From the NCBI GenBank assembly GCA_004352715.1, contig SCFE01000038.1:1415241-1479240 (forward strand): a DNA stretch of 64,000 nucleotides. Reading direction: 5' to 3'. This DNA is from Hofstenia miamia (Eukaryota > Xenacoelomorpha > Acoela). Made by a program: the position numbers and the translations under genes. The notes under the pieces were generated by a model. The model saw nothing but the letters and a program-made list of their open reading frames with translations, made no database searches and was not told where the DNA came from. This document shows, piece by piece, positions 22,230 to 33,905 of this stretch. Within the stretch, counting starts at the first letter, position 1; every line of letters starts with the position of its first letter.

Positions 22230-22380
22230 CGTGAACCAGCAAACAAATAAAGTTGGGCAAATGGTGAGCTCCGTTTGGGCAACGTGGGCTTTTTGTGGGC
22301 ATTCGCAGAATACAAATAAAGTCTGGCAATGGTGGGCTCTGTGGGGGCAATGTGTGCGCTTTGGGGGCTATTATATGACT
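22230..22380 (+). repeat. G-rich irregular repeat of GGGCA words
   Basis: About 150 bases with repeated GTTGGGCA, TTTGGGCAACGTGGGC, TGTGGGCA and GGTGGGCTC words, and two copies of ACAAATAAAGT about 65 bases apart. It is the most G-rich patch of the neighbourhood. It may be the subterminal repeat of a non-autonomous DNA element; function unknown. Confidence 0.45.
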
Positions 22381-22756
22381 AAGAAAAATATAATAAAGCC
22401 AATTATTTCAGTGCAATTTGAAGCCTAATGTAAACAAATACGTTTTTGCGCCATCAGAAACTTAATGCATTCTTATCATTTATAGAATAGCCTACGGTTT
22501 GCCTACGCTTAATTTAATACAATAAGATAGTGAGAAATCTGTTTTACCTTAAATCCTAAGTCAGTTTCATAAATAAATTCTTGATTTTGCATTGTACGTC
22601 TTTAATCATTAATGATGTATTCTATTGTTATAAAAATGGATTAAACAGTCGCGAATTAATAAGTTTTGAATTAGAGCTCTGAAATTCACCAGCCCTAATC
22701 TGAATGCAATTTCACAACCTTGCACAACCTATCAGCCTAGTAGATCAAGAAAAACT

Positions 22757-22930
22757 CAATTACATAGACTAACCGTAGCCTTAAGATAACAGCAATGGAT
22801 TCAACTATGTCTATTTGAAACTGACATCAGTTAGGGTTTGCTTTGTTTACAACATGGTTTGAACGTTTTCAAAAAGACATGGGTGAATCAATTGCTGTTA
22901 TCTTAAGGCTACGGTTAGCCAATGTAATTG
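22757..22930. mobile_element. 174-bp MITE with long terminal inverted repeats
   Basis: The first about 47 bases (22757-22803) and the last about 48 (22883-22930) are near-perfect reverse complements, containing AACCGTAGCCTTAAGATAAC and its mirror. About 80 unrelated bases lie between. Long inverted repeats with a tiny non-coding core are typical of MITEs. The family is unknown. It could also fold into a long hairpin RNA if transcribed. Confidence 0.75.
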
Positions 22931-23035
22931 GTCATGCGTGACCTGTCATATTTTTTATTTTTTTATAATCGCATGTCTAACCACCGAGATAATTACCGAT
23001 GTGACTTGATTTTGCAACTTTTCTTGCTCACAATA

Positions 23036-23165
23036 ATATATATANNNNNNNNNNNNNNNNNNNNNNNNNNNNNNNNNNNNNNNNNNNNNNNNNNNNNNNN
23101 NNNNNNNNNNNNNNNNNNNNNNNNNNNNNNNNNNNNNNNNNNNNNNNNNTATATATATATATATA
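23036..23165. repeat. (TA)n microsatellite with a 105-N gap
   Basis: TATATA repeats lie on both sides of an N run (23045-23149). The gap is most simply an unresolved TA repeat. Frames crossing it are not genes. Confidence 0.9.
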
Positions 23166-23879
23166 CAGTAAGCTATATTTAAGTTTGTAAAACGAATACA
23201 AAAATAATTGTTTTCATCGTTTATTACAATTGTTGGAATATTTAAATTAATACAAGAATAATTCATACAAAATTTCAGTACTCAGTTATTATTGTTTGAA
23301 AACTAGTAAAACTCAAATCAAATGGACATCATACTGTTTTATGTCAATTCCTAAAAATTTCAAGGTAAGAACATTCAATTTAAATTTATTCTGCACAATA
23401 TAATTATTAGCACATTATGTTGTAGAATTAATATAATGACATATTCCTCAGCATTCAACTTATGTGATTACTACGAAATTTGTGATTGTTGAATGTCAAT
23501 GTTTAACAAACTTGAGTAGGTAATTGATGCTTATGGAGTATGGTTTATAAGCATTAGCTTGACTGAATGCAATTTTGCACACTATGCTTAATGTTAGCGA
23601 TTTGTCTATTCAGACTTGTCAAATAACCAAGTCGAGCATGACCACTGCATTGGATATACGATGAGCCCAAAAAAGATCCTTAATTAAGTCAAGCAAATTT
23701 ATAGCTCTGCTTTTTAATTTGTTTATGCAGATTTTTCTTATTTGTTCATCAATACATCTTTTATTTATAATATAAATTTTTTTATTAAATAATAGGAAAA
23801 ACTATGTAAAACATTTGAGAGTGCAATATTTCTTAAAAAATATCAAGCTAAAACAAGCCTCATTAAATGATTCTATGTG
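23166..23879. other. AT-rich DNA without recognised genes
   Basis: No coding motif or repeat boundary seen apart from isolated GTCGAGC words near 23630. Confidence 0.4.
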
Positions 23880-23923
23880 GTGAGCCGAGCCGAAAATACT
23901 GAAAAGTAAAACGAGCCGAGCTT
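23880..23923. repeat. right CGAGC-rich terminal repeat
   Basis: GTGAGCCGAGCCGAAAATAC followed by AACGAGCCGAGCTT (23910-23923). The last 14 bases are the reverse complement of 20984-20997. Such CGAGC-rich ends occur on some DNA transposons, but the family is not identified. Confidence 0.45.
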
Positions 23924-24218
23924 AAACATTGACAAGGCTGGTGCTATTGATAGTAGGTGATCAAAGTAATAAGGTGTGTATTGAATTCTTGGTAATTCTA
24001 TCAATGAAAATCTTGAAAAATCATGCAAAATCTTTAAATTTTTTTTACCAATTTTTTGGCAGATTTGATTAAAGCATATTAAATCTTAGCAAGGTTAATT
24101 ACTGATTTATTTTAACAGTTCTTTGCATTTACACTGAAATCAATTGAATGAAAGATGCTTATTACATATGCAATACCTAGAACTATACATTTTTATTGTG
24201 AATTCATAAATAATTATA

Positions 24219-26247
24219 ATGTTTTGCTTTTTAGAAAATAAATTTCATAAAGATGTCGATGCGGACATATTATTGCCTTTACGAGCGGAAACAAATAGAC
24301 TAATGGCTATGGATAATCATCCACAAAGTTCTAACCAGATAAATATTAAAGAAAGTCAGAATGGTAGTGCATTACATAATCTAAATGAAAATTCTAATGA
24401 AATTTTCTTTAGTAACTCATTCTAATGAAAGTGAATCTGATTTGGTTCAAGATAAAATGAAATTGTCTTTACGAGAGTGGTCTATTGACTATAATGTGTC
24501 CAATGATGCAGTTACATCACTGCTTCATATTTTGCAATCTGAGTTAAGTTATTTACCATTGGATGCCAGAACACTTTTGCAAACAAACTACAATAATGAC
24601 ATTTTGAAATTACTGAATGGTGAATATTTCCACTTTGGATTTAATGATTTCTTAGAACAATTTATTCAATCGCATTCAATGCCTATTATGGATGTGATAA
24701 GTGTGAATTTGAGGGTGAATACACCAACAATCGAATGAATTATCCAAGTTTATCTAGTCTACGATCAAATACTTCATTCAGAGAAAGAACGAATGAAGAA
24801 CATCATACTGGTGAATAGTAATTCTCTTATTTGCATTATTGATTATATGGTCATCATTTTTTAATATGCAAACTCATGTCATTAGATTATTTTTAAATTT
24901 TTGCAAATATGATAATTTTCCTCACCAGGTATATCGCCACTTCTAAGATTAGAAATTGATATGATAGACGATTTTCCGATAGACTATATGCACCAAGTCT
25001 GCTTGTGTTCGTGTAAAATCAAATGATGTCATGATTATTTGCAAGAGACTGGAGGATATGCGTAAATACATTCCTAAATATTTTGTTCGCAAACCGCGTT
25101 CTATAAGTGAGTTAGAAAGATGGAAGGTAGTAATGGTAGTTTCAATATACTTTCAAGTTCCCCAAAAACTAATAAGTATATTTATGATTAATTTGCCCTA
25201 ATGCAAAGCATTTTTATTTATGGAATCATTTCCTTTAATTGAATGTGACTACCATTACTACTATTAGCAGCTGAATTAAGATTTTTTTTGGTATATGGTG
25301 GTCCAATTGCTTGCTATGAAATTTTAAATGAAAATGTCTATAAAAACTTTAGTTTGCTAAGTGTTTACATTTTTATGTTATTGGGGAATTACCCAAGAAC
25401 TTTAATTGATTATGCAAACACGCTTATCGAAAAATTCGTATCAACATTTTCTGAAGTATATGGAGATGATTTAATTGTTTATAATATTCATACGCTGCTG
25501 CATCTGGCAAAGAATACATTCGGTTTGGTCCGTTAGATAATGTATCATGCTTTCCATTTGAGAATTATTTGGGAACTCTAAAAAAAGCTATTAGAGGTAC
25601 GAAATCGTCTCTAGTTCAAGCCATTAATCGGATAACTGAGAAGCAATTCCAGAAAATTAACCATTCCAATGCTAGAGATAAATATTTAAGTATTGGACCT
25701 TCAAATCACTCTGTGAAAATACGGAACGTGTTGGATGGTTTCACTTACATGACAATAGATTCTGTTTTGGACAATAGATTTCACGTTAATGCGTGTCCTG
25801 TCAGTGACAGCTATGTTCTTTGTAACTCCATTGTATACACGTTTATCGGGTTTGTAGATGGTCCTCAGAGATCAAGGTTTATGCTTCAAAAGCCAAACGA
25901 CATGAAAAAATTCTTTGAATATCTTTGCGACTCCNNNNNNNNNNNNNNNNNNNNNTGCGTGTCCTGTCAGTGACAGCTATGTTCTTTGTAACTCCATTGT
26001 ATACACGTTTATCGGGTTTGTAGATGGTCCTCAGAGATCAAGGTTTATGCTTCAAAAGCCAAACGACATGAAAAAATTCTTTGAATATCTTTGCGACTCC
26101 AAAAAGCCTTTAATTTTTAAAATTTGCGTTGATGTTCAGTCTCAAGTATTTTATTTTGATTCTGGAGTTTCACTCACCAAAATTTGCCCTTCGCTAATTT
26201 CAGAAAGGGAACTCATAACGTTTCCATTAATGCATTCTGTAATATAA
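24219..26247 (+). pseudogene. Transposase_21/En-Spm-like transposase relic
   Basis: A broken multi-exon transposase. At 24385-24738 it reads LREWSIDYNVSNDAVTSLLH then LPLDARTLLQTN and HFGF. An intron-like stretch (about 24812-24938, GTGAAT...CACCAG) leads to SPLLRLEIDMIDDFPIDYMHQVCL. A second intron ends near 25270 before ELRFFLVYGGPI, then VYNIHTLLHLAKN, a frame shift near 25508, and FENYLGTLKKAIRGTKSSLV. These motif orders are shared by En/Spm-type transposase genes widespread in cnidarians, insects and fish (recalled, not searched). The frame shifts make it inactive. Element ends were not identified. Confidence 0.7.
25790..26100. other. assembly duplication around a 21-N gap
   Basis: Bases 25790-25934 are repeated exactly at 25956-26100, separated by 21 N (25935-25955). 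A perfect 145-base repeat meeting at a gap is a failed contig overlap. The true sequence probably has one copy. Confidence 0.85.
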
Positions 26248-26303
26248 TATTCAATTTTTAGATGTGTCAACTCATTAAATTTCTTATATATATATATATA
26301 TAT

Positions 26304-26489
26304 AGGGTGTTGCAAAAACAACGAAACCAGATTCAAAATCTTGTATCTCGAAGACTAATGAAGCTATCATATTTTCACAAGCATCACTGTATTTATCTAC
26401 CCTAACCCTAACTCATTATTGGTAAAATTTTCAAATGAAGTTTATCTACATTGTCAGAGCAGTGGGTTTTCAAAATAATGTTATAAAAT
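26304..26489 (+). other. possible transposon end beside (TA)n
   Basis: GGGTGTTGCAAAAACAACGA directly follows a TA repeat, resembling the end of a mariner-type element. No matching inverted end was found. A short CCCTAACCCTAAC run at about 26400 is too brief to be telomeric. Confidence 0.25.
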
Positions 26490-27108
26490 TTTTGCAAAAT
26501 TGTCTAGTATAAAATCATTTGCCAAAATTGTAGAAATGTTTCAATGATGTCATGAAGGCCCGCAACTTGTTCTCTGCTTGAAAATCAACACGACTGTAAG
26601 ATGAAATTATCCGTTTTGACTTAATAAAAAATATTTGAAAAACAGCACGTGGCTTGATGCAAACAATAAACCCATTTTTTGAAATGCATGATTTCTGAAG
26701 TTCATAGTTAGGTGAGTAAATATTACTTTAGTAGCTCTGATTAGAATTTCCCAAAAAAGCGAATTTGTTTTCCCATGAGTACCTGCTTGTCATATTTTTG
26801 CCGAATGAAGGTTCGCCTCGTCCCACTTCCACGTTCGCAGGAACTAATGCAGAAGAACTGCTCGCAAAAATTTCGTTATGATTGAGAAATTCGCACTTAA
26901 TACTAATTAATAAATATTCTGGGTTTGAGCTTTATATTTCGTTCAGATTGAAATCGGGTTAGTATTCATGAGCAGGCTGTAAAGCAGTATTTCATAATGA
27001 AATCACAAGTTAAATTTAGTTAGTGTTTCCAAAGCCCGTCACCTTGCTTGTCAAAATCTAGTTTTTGATGAAATATATTTACATGTTAGATGTAAGAACC
27101 TGCACAAC

Positions 27109-27138
27109 ATGCCTGGTATGTGCTTAGTTGTTTTTTGA
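27109..27138 (+). promoter_or_regulatory. upstream ORF MPGMCLVVF in copy 2 leader
   Basis: Nine codons plus TGA, ending 49 bases before the main ATG at 27188. Identical to the copy 1 and 3 versions except Cys for Phe. Confidence 0.45.
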
Positions 27139-27187
27139 AATTGGAATATATAGCTCAAATTTCGTGTTGGTTATATTCACTGAAATT

Positions 27188-27598
27188 ATGACTACAATCA
27201 AAGCCATTCCTTTCATACTTTTCTCGATTTCTTTTTGCAAGGCGTCCTTCATAGGGAATGAAACATACGCAAACGTAGCGATTGGAGAAGTGAAGGAATA
27301 CTGTGAAGACTCTGAGAATAAGCTCCCGCAATGTGGACGTGGAATTAAGAATTTCATTATTAATAATAACATTACAGAACTAGTCCCATGCTCAATTAAA
27401 AAACGTTGTGCATATCTGAAGCTTGAAGATAAAAATATAATGGTTAAAAAAGTTTCTTGCCATCAGAAGTTTACTGTTCTGCTAACATTGTGTTCAGATT
27501 CCTCTCCAAGAAATATGTCGGTTTTGCATGGCCTCAACTTATCAAATTTTTATTTTACCTCTTCCAATCCCACGTCGACGTCTACTCCTAGCATTTAG
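27188..27598 (+). CDS. secreted six-cysteine protein, copy 2
   Basis: A 136-residue paralogue of 18409-18903, read from the ATG at 27188 (MTTIKAIPFILFSISFCKAS signal peptide). All six mature cysteines keep their spacing: YC, x9, QC, x18, PC, x5, RC, x16, SC, x10, LC. Sequons NET and NIT are retained. It differs from copies 1 and 3 at many sites, for example EDSENKLPQC instead of EDSGNWLPQC. The tail after LHG is short and Ser/Thr-rich and ends STSTPSI. The upstream ORF is at 27109-27138. It lies in the left arm of a large inverted duplication, next to a LINE. The TATA region is degraded, so expression is uncertain. Confidence 0.65.
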   Translation: MTTIKAIPFILFSISFCKASFIGNETYANVAIGEVKEYCEDSENKLPQCGRGIKNFIINNNITELVPCSIKKRCAYLKLEDKNIMVKKVSCHQKFTVLLTLCSDSSPRNMSVLHGLNLSNFYFTSSNPTSTSTPSI

Positions 27599-27839
27599 AT
27601 ATCAGTTGCTGGCGATTAAGACTTTCAAAGTTCTAGTAGGCTAAGAAGCTATTTTAATTTAAATGTAATGTTTAATTAACAATATATTATATAAATTATT
27701 CTATATCCTTCTCAAATGTTTTAAATAGGAACACCTAAAAATAGTGAGAATTCTATAAATTGTGTAATTAAATTGCATATATAGTATAAAGTGCATTCGG
27801 TACCGATTCTAAGGGGTGGCGAGGGGATAATTGCGGTGG

Positions 27840-28800
27840 GTCCGTGCTTAGCATTGTTCCTTAAAAGCATTATAGGTTGCTTTAAATATTAGGGTTTATT
27901 ATCATATGCAAACTATAATTTATATCATCTGAGTTCCTTGCCGCATGTGATGCAAATTTAAGCGTTTTCTGTTTCCATGTTTGCAAGATAAAGTGGTTTG
28001 TCATTGCTATCAATTGAGTTAAAGCTCTTTTTAGTATCTTTCTTTAGCTGAAAAATATTCAATTTTCAATCTTTGTACACCTACATATGCAACAAGATCA
28101 CTTGTTTCATCTCGACACTTTATCAGTTAATTCGATTAGTTATTTTAAGGATTTGTTGAAGATATAATGAACTGCGTTTTTTCGATATGATTTTTAATTG
28201 ATTAGATTTGAAATAGCTGGAAGGATTTTCAATATCACTTTGTAAAATTTCGTGTCCCTAAATGCATCATTATCAGTATTTGATTCAAGTATCATCAGCA
28301 AATTGACATATTTCACTATTTACAGGTTTCATAATCTCATTTAAATAAATTTCCTCTATTAGTGAGCCTTCTAAAAAAACTCATTAACTTTGTTATAAAT
28401 TACAGATTTCAACAAAATTCAACAAACTCCAAAATGTTAAAATTCATTGAATTAAAAGTTTGCTTAAGTTTTGAAGAGCTGTGCAACTAGATCTATTTTG
28501 AAATATATTTGGAGATATTTTTTCAGCAATTGAAATAATTGCATCACTTTTACTATGTTTAACGCGGAAAGCATATTTTTAGATGTAAAGATATTCCCTG
28601 ATGCAAGGTATTGTTTGATTTGAATATGCAATAATTTTTTAAATTTACTGAAAGGGTGCGTTATAGAGCTTGGCCTAAAGTTGTTCGCAACGAGGGTATC
28701 TCCATTTTTATATAAATGTGAAAAACACCACGTAGCTTGCTGCAAACGATGAATTTTTTGAAATGCTTCATTTCTGAAGTTCATAATTAGGTTAGTAAAT
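27840..28800 (-). pseudogene. LINE reverse transcriptase relic, left arm
   Basis: The minus strand reads SSITHPFSKFKKLLHIQIKQ and YLASGNIFTSKNMLSALNIV (28464-28784), matching the N-terminal RT segment of CR1/jockey-type LINEs (usually NYRPISITHPFSKLFEK). Lower down, near 28275-28360, EIYLNEIMKPVNSEICQFAD continues into DT, the FADDT catalytic box. Stops are frequent. The end near 27853 (TAGCATTGTTCCTTAA on the plus strand) is shared with the right-arm copy and probably marks the LINE 3' end. Confidence 0.75.
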
Positions 28801-28958
28801 ATCAGTTTAGTACCTCCAGTTTTGTTTAGAATGATAATAAATAATACTAATGGATTTTGCCTTCAAAGTGTATATATAACAGAAAAACTAAATTCAGTAA
28901 ATTAATGAAAATACTAGAGAGAATAAGGTTTTTGTGACCATTGCAGAATGGAAAGTGG

Positions 28959-30216
28959 CAATGGTCAATTAATGGGATCGATTGCCAATAATAGCCGTTC
29001 ATTTGCGAACCATAACTAACAAAGCAATAAGTATTAAAAATCCTAATTCCACAATTTTTCAAAGAAATAATTATATTGTTTATAATATGTGCATTGCATT
29101 AAAGTTTAATTTCAATTTTCAAAACGTGCTATTTATCAGTTTCTTTTAGGCCATTGATGGTATGACAATGGTCCATTAATGGCATTACCGGATCAATCTG
29201 CCATCTATAGCAAACAAATACTAATAGTGATTTAAAATTTTACCTGATCACAAATTAAATTTCATGAAAAATGAAGTTACTTACCCTTCAGTAGTTGATA
29301 ACGCAATCTAATATGCCAGCTCTTGTTTTTAAGTGCTGTATAATGAATTCAATCACTTGTGCAAGGTGTTCAATTATTAAGATATTATTCTATACACACC
29401 ACCAACTGTGCTCTTAGCTCAAGCAATTTATACAAAGTTATGAATTATAACTCAATATAATATTGGGCAGCATTAGTGAACTGCTGCTGGGAAAATGTGG
29501 CATTTGTGACAACTGAAGCCACCAGTGGCACATTGAATGGGCCATTGGCAGCATCAGTGGCAACCTTAGCAGTCAATGAACAGATGCTTGCAGATATAAT
29601 TCACTTCATTATTTTGATTCGTAGATCCTTTTAATATAAAAAAATGATTTGTGAAAAGCTTTCTTGAAATTTTTAATTTTTAAAAAATTGAATTTTCAAA
29701 ATGATTTATTTCATGCATATTTGGACAACTTGAAGTCAACTATAATATATAAATATTACGATTGATCAGAAGAGATTTTTCACGATTTAACAAAGTACCA
29801 TTTCAAAATCGGACATAATTTGAAAATTTAATATTTTTGTGAATTTTGGCAGATTTATATGTTTATTGTTATCATTAATAAACAAGACATTCTTTCAATT
29901 ACCTATTAGATGGTTCTATTTAAAAAATCTGGCAGGATATTAATGATCCTTCTGCTCTTTGTTGGGCTTGTGTATGTTTAAATAGCAATGTTTAACCTCG
30001 TCTTAGATATATAAAGTTGTTGTTTTATATATAATAATGTTTTGCAATCAAAACCTACTGTTTGCCACCATGGACCATTATTGGTCCATCAATGGGTCAT
30101 TGTCAGCAATCCATCACTGGTCCATTAATTCCTCACTGGTCATCTGCCAATAATCGCCATCAATGGCAACTTCAAAGGCCCATTGTTAATCCATTAATGG
30201 CTTGCTTTTTGGGTGG
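28959..30216. mobile_element. 1.25-kb non-coding insertion with CCATTAATGG-type ends
   Basis: The other arm of the inverted duplication has the uninterrupted sequence GAAAGTGGTAACATTTAC. Here the same sequence is split after GTGG (28958) and resumes with GTGGTGAAATTTAC (30213). The insertion is therefore flanked by a 4-bp GTGG duplication. Both ends are filled with CCATTAATGG, CAATGG and GCCAATAAT words in inverted arrangement. No transposase is seen, so it is a non-autonomous element. A piece of its interior (29120-29470) recurs at 34237-34588. Confidence 0.7.
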
Positions 30217-30508
30217 TGAAATTTACATGCAATTAAAAAACAAAACAAAGAATTTTAAAAAAGTTATATTTAAATTTAGAAAGACGTGGCCAAAAGACAA
30301 TATTTTGATTTTGAAGCATGGAATTTGTTAGAGGCATGATAGGTAAAAATTAGTTATTTGATGATTTTGACATATAAATTAAAAAAGACTTAAGATATTG
30401 ATATTTGGTTGAACAAGAATTAAAAGTACTTGAGGAAAATGATAGATTTTCATTAGAATTAAATTAATTGTTCCCAATAAGTATATGCTCAATTTTAAGG
30501 CAAACAAA

Positions 30509-30602
30509 AAATCAAGATAACAGCACTGGGAAGCATAACTTAGATAACAAGCAGTATATTTTAAAAATTAAGCATTTGTTTGAATAGTGAGTTGACTTGG
30601 GT
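30509..30602. other. short unassigned spacer
   Basis: No feature is seen between the inverted-duplication arm and the next gypsy fragment. Confidence 0.4.
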
Positions 30603-31294
30603 ATAACAGATGTCAGATAAAACCAAGAGAACATTTTAATTTTTTGTGAAATTGCAATTTCCATGATAATTTTCTAGAAATAACTTTGTTTCTCCTCTCG
30701 AACATTGTTTGAAGTTCTCTCTCTTTTTCTTCTTCAAATTCCATCTTGTGAGTTTCTATTTCTCCCTGTTTTTCTTCTTCCGTTAATTTAATCAATCAGA
30801 GTCTGTGTTTTAGTTGATCGATTTCATGTGATTGAATTTCGTTGTCTTCTATTAGCCATTTGTTCTCTGTTTCTACTTCCAGATACATTATTTCCCACTT
30901 TTCGTACTGTTTAATGAACTTGTTGTTCAACTCGGCCAGTTAGTGGGTTAGTCTTTTTATTTCCCGTTGGAATAATTCACTCTGCTCTTCAAACCTTGAG
31001 CTCATGTCTGTCTTAAGTTGTTTTATGAGGTTTTCTCTCCCCGTCCATTTGTTCGAATTTTCTCTTCAATTGCAGTATTTCGTTTTTCAACATCATTTCA
31101 GATTCTTGACTCTTGTTTAAGACTTCGTAAATTTCCTGCGGAATTGTTACTGGGGACATATGCATTGTCTGCAGTTGCATCGTGGGGGACTGATCTGTTT
31201 CATCAGTAGGTGGTGTAGATCTCGGTAGAACTGGAGTTATTACTACTTGGGGTTGAGTTTTTTTCGCGCTACCTTTTTTGGTTCTATTTGTCAT
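30603..31294 (-). pseudogene. gypsy B gag coiled-coil N-terminus
   Basis: Starts at an ATG at 31294 with MTNRTKKGSAKKTQPQVV, the same basic start as the other gag copies. A Pro/Thr linker and a coiled coil (NKSQESEMMLKNEILQLKRK) follow. A frame break comes near 31013, and Glu-rich stretches such as EEEKERELQTMFERRN continue to about 30613. The capsid and zinc knuckle are absent. Not functional. Confidence 0.75.
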
Positions 31295-31535
31295 GATTAT
31301 TACTTGATTGCAAGTAGTGGTTTTCCCTTATGGTTCTGATTCTTTCTTCACGAAGCTATGCAACCCAATTAGGTATATTGACTAGTTGACCTCTCCTCAT
31401 TCTTGATCTTCTGTAAGTTCGGTTGCTTGCTGTGTACCTTAATTCCTCCATTTAAGTAAAAGTGTAGGTAACGAAGGTTTTTTGCCTTTCTGAATATTGC
31501 TGATTATCCATAATATTAGTAGGAGCTTTGTAACC

Positions 31536-31549
31536 TGTCACGGTCGCTA
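31536..31549 (-). promoter_or_regulatory. primer-binding site of gypsy B
   Basis: Plus strand TGTCACGGTCGCTA, the tRNA-Arg 3' end with one change in the CCA part. Both CpGs of the site are intact here, unlike in elements A and I. Confidence 0.75.
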
Positions 31550-32683
31550 TGTAGCATCTACTACCAGGCCCAATATCAGGTTGTTAAAATCTAGTCTTTT
31601 GGTTCTCCCGTCAATTTGGCGGGAAGGGAGCCACTTGTTCCCAACTGCTTTATGAACTATTAATATTCCTCTGTTAACTTTGATTAACAAATAGATTAAC
31701 AATCATAATTTAGGTGAAGCTTTGAGGCATTCGCCTGAAGCTGTTTTCTTGTTCAGCAATGAATCAAGTAATCCAAGTTCTTTGATGAACCAACAACACT
31801 AATATCAAAGGAGGCTTATTATGTGTACCCTAACCTATGACAGTGCTTACTAATGATCCAACACAACTCAACTTAAAATCTCTTTGTATATGTGTAATGT
31901 TGTGTTTCAGTTTAAGAAATAACCTGACATAAGTCTCATGCAACCTGACTTGTCACTAGCTGCTTTGTTAAAGTAACCAGTTATAACATTGCCATTATTG
32001 AAAAACTATTGGCATTCAAATTACTTAATTAAATACATAGCAGCTTCCTAACATACATTTAGATAATTAATAGAACAAACAGTCTCATTATTGGTCACTT
32101 TATCATCAACAATTTAGATCTAAAAAAGGTTAATATATCCTATGTTTGGCTAACTAGCCGTTTTCAAGTTCTTATGCAATACATGATGAAAACAATCGAT
32201 AGTCAGCTAAACAGGAGATGAAAAACTCTTAGTGTTTCGTGAATCAGGGGCGAAGAACCTTGAATTGTTCGCGTCATGGGATCCTGAACACTACTCGGCA
32301 CAAACTGTTTAGCTTGACATTTCTATTAATTAATCAAACTGTAATTAAGAGCAAAATAAGAATTCCCAAGAATATACTTCATCAATTGTTACATTGCTTC
32401 ACTCTTATTTATACTTTCAATCAAAATAAGTACCTGTCGATTTGAATTTTAAAATAACTAGACACTTCTACCTAGTTGACTAATAATAATGAGAAGCGAT
32501 TTTGCCCTCCAATTTCTGCGAAATTAATTGATCAACAAGTACTTGCTTATATAATTTTATATCTGATTTACAAATTCTAATTAGCAGAACATCATCACTT
32601 AAGTAGCTTCCTAACTTAGTTTCTTCACATTTAAAAAGAATTTCAAAGGTAAACAATATAATAATCGAAGGTCTAGTATTACA
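31550..32683 (-). repeat. LTR of gypsy B
   Basis: Begins TGTAGCATCTACTACCAGGC directly after the primer site and runs about 1134 bases to about GTATTACA at 32683. It shares blocks such as AAACTATTGGCATT and CAGCTTCCTAACATACATTT with the other LTRs. The right end is estimated because the usual GATGCTACA is degraded. Confidence 0.7.
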
Positions 32684-33179
32684 TGTAGCAAAAAAGGGAT
32701 CTTCAGATTTGGACCTAATGAAAAAATGATTATTAATAGAGAAATTGATATTTTTATCAACATTTAAAAAGTAAAATCAAGAAATTTTAGAATCAAAGTA
32801 TCAGTAGATTTATGGGACATAAATGTAAAATGAAATGGTGACAAAAGTTTTCAAATGATAGTAAAGATATTTCTTTCAAATTTTTTATACATGGGAGACA
32901 ATAGGGATTGGACAATAGAAAAAGCATAAATTTTTTGGTAACTTCTTGCCTGATTTATAAATTGAAATAAAAACTGAAACTTTCAAAGATGCAGGACAAG
33001 TGGATGTCAAAATATTTGATCTAAATAAAGAAAAAGAGGATCTGCTAGAGAGGAGGCAATGTTTTTTTTTTAAAAAGGATTGGGTTTAAGTTATCATAAG
33101 GTAAAGTGTGAGAGTTAATTGATATTGGAAGTGTATAGATTTAATGAGGCATAAGTGAATTTTTTTATTTCACTGTTAA
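32684..33179. other. unassigned DNA between gypsy B and a LINE
   Basis: May include the decayed upstream part of the LINE at 33180. No clear motif. Confidence 0.35.
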
Positions 33180-33905
33180 TTGCCTACATGGAGAATTTCA
33201 GTGAAATAGAAAACAGACACTTCCAGGAGGGCATAGATGAATTGACAGAATGAGCAAATTCAAACCAAATGACATTTAATAAAGATAAATGTCACCTAAC
33301 ATCATTCTATGTCAATAGTCACAGCAATATTGCTAATTATAATGCTAACTATACTTTATGCAAGATACCTTTGAAGTGGAAAATTCATTTTAAGTAATTA
33401 GGTGTCACTATTATCAATGATTTCAAATGGGATATGCACATAAATAATATTACATCAAATGCATATCAACAGTTAGGAATGATGAAAAATGTTTTGTTCA
33501 AAGCCCACTCAAGGTAAAGCTTATTGCATACCTAACATTAATGCTGACCCATTTTGGAATATGCAACCTAAATCTGGAATCTGTATATCCAAAAACATGT
33601 TGAACAGTTGGAAGGAGTTCAATGATAAGCAATTAGGCTTATTAGTAGTATCAGAGGACAAACAGAAATTATTTCCATCAAAAGAAGGGACTTAAACTTA
33701 CAAACATTAAATGACTGCAGGAGAATATCTGGTTGTAAGCTGATGCAGGCTATATTGACAAATGATGTGTACCCATCTACTGCATAAAGCCTTAAGAAAT
33801 TAAATCCCAGTGATTATAACGCCAGATCTGTTTCTGAAAATTTACCATTATCACAATTTGCTATTCATAAGTTTTTATAACACAGTTTTAATTACAGGAC
33901 CTCAT
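33180..33905 (+). pseudogene. LINE (CR1/jockey-like) RT C-terminal relic
   Basis: Plus-strand frames read QMTFNKDKCHLTSFYVN then LCKIPLKWKIHFK, LGVTIINDFKWDMHINNITS and NAYQQLGMMKNVLFKA. Next come PILEYAT and HVEQLEGVQ, and finally RRDLNLQTLNDCRRISGCKL. This order is the RT thumb and C-terminal region of CR1/jockey LINEs. Several stops and one frame shift near 33530 interrupt it. It is 5' truncated, as is usual for LINE insertions, and differs from the LINE in the inverted arms. It lies in the spacer between them. Confidence 0.85.

Larger units (their letters stand above)
26920..30508 (+). repeat. left arm of a large inverted duplication
   Basis: Aligns in reverse orientation with 34588-37800. 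The shared contents, in order, are the secreted-protein gene, its 3' flank, a LINE relic, a flank containing TTGCAGAATGGAAAGTGG, and a stretch ending near CAATTTTAAGGCAAA. This arm carries an extra 1.25-kb insertion (28959-30216) absent from the other arm. Ends are estimated by eye. Confidence 0.75.
30603..32683 (-). mobile_element. gypsy element B: LTR plus gag start, truncated
   Basis: A minus-strand fragment of the same gypsy family: 5' LTR (31550-32683), primer-binding site (31536-31549), leader, and only the gag coiled coil (30603-31294). Everything downstream is missing, so it is truncated after about 950 internal bases. The left break near 30603 has no recognisable LTR. Compare the deletion derivative at 48837-52476. 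Confidence 0.8.

Noticed and set aside
26395-26415. CCCTAACCCTAAC, telomere-like
   Set aside because: Only about two units, inside ordinary DNA; too short to be a telomeric remnant.
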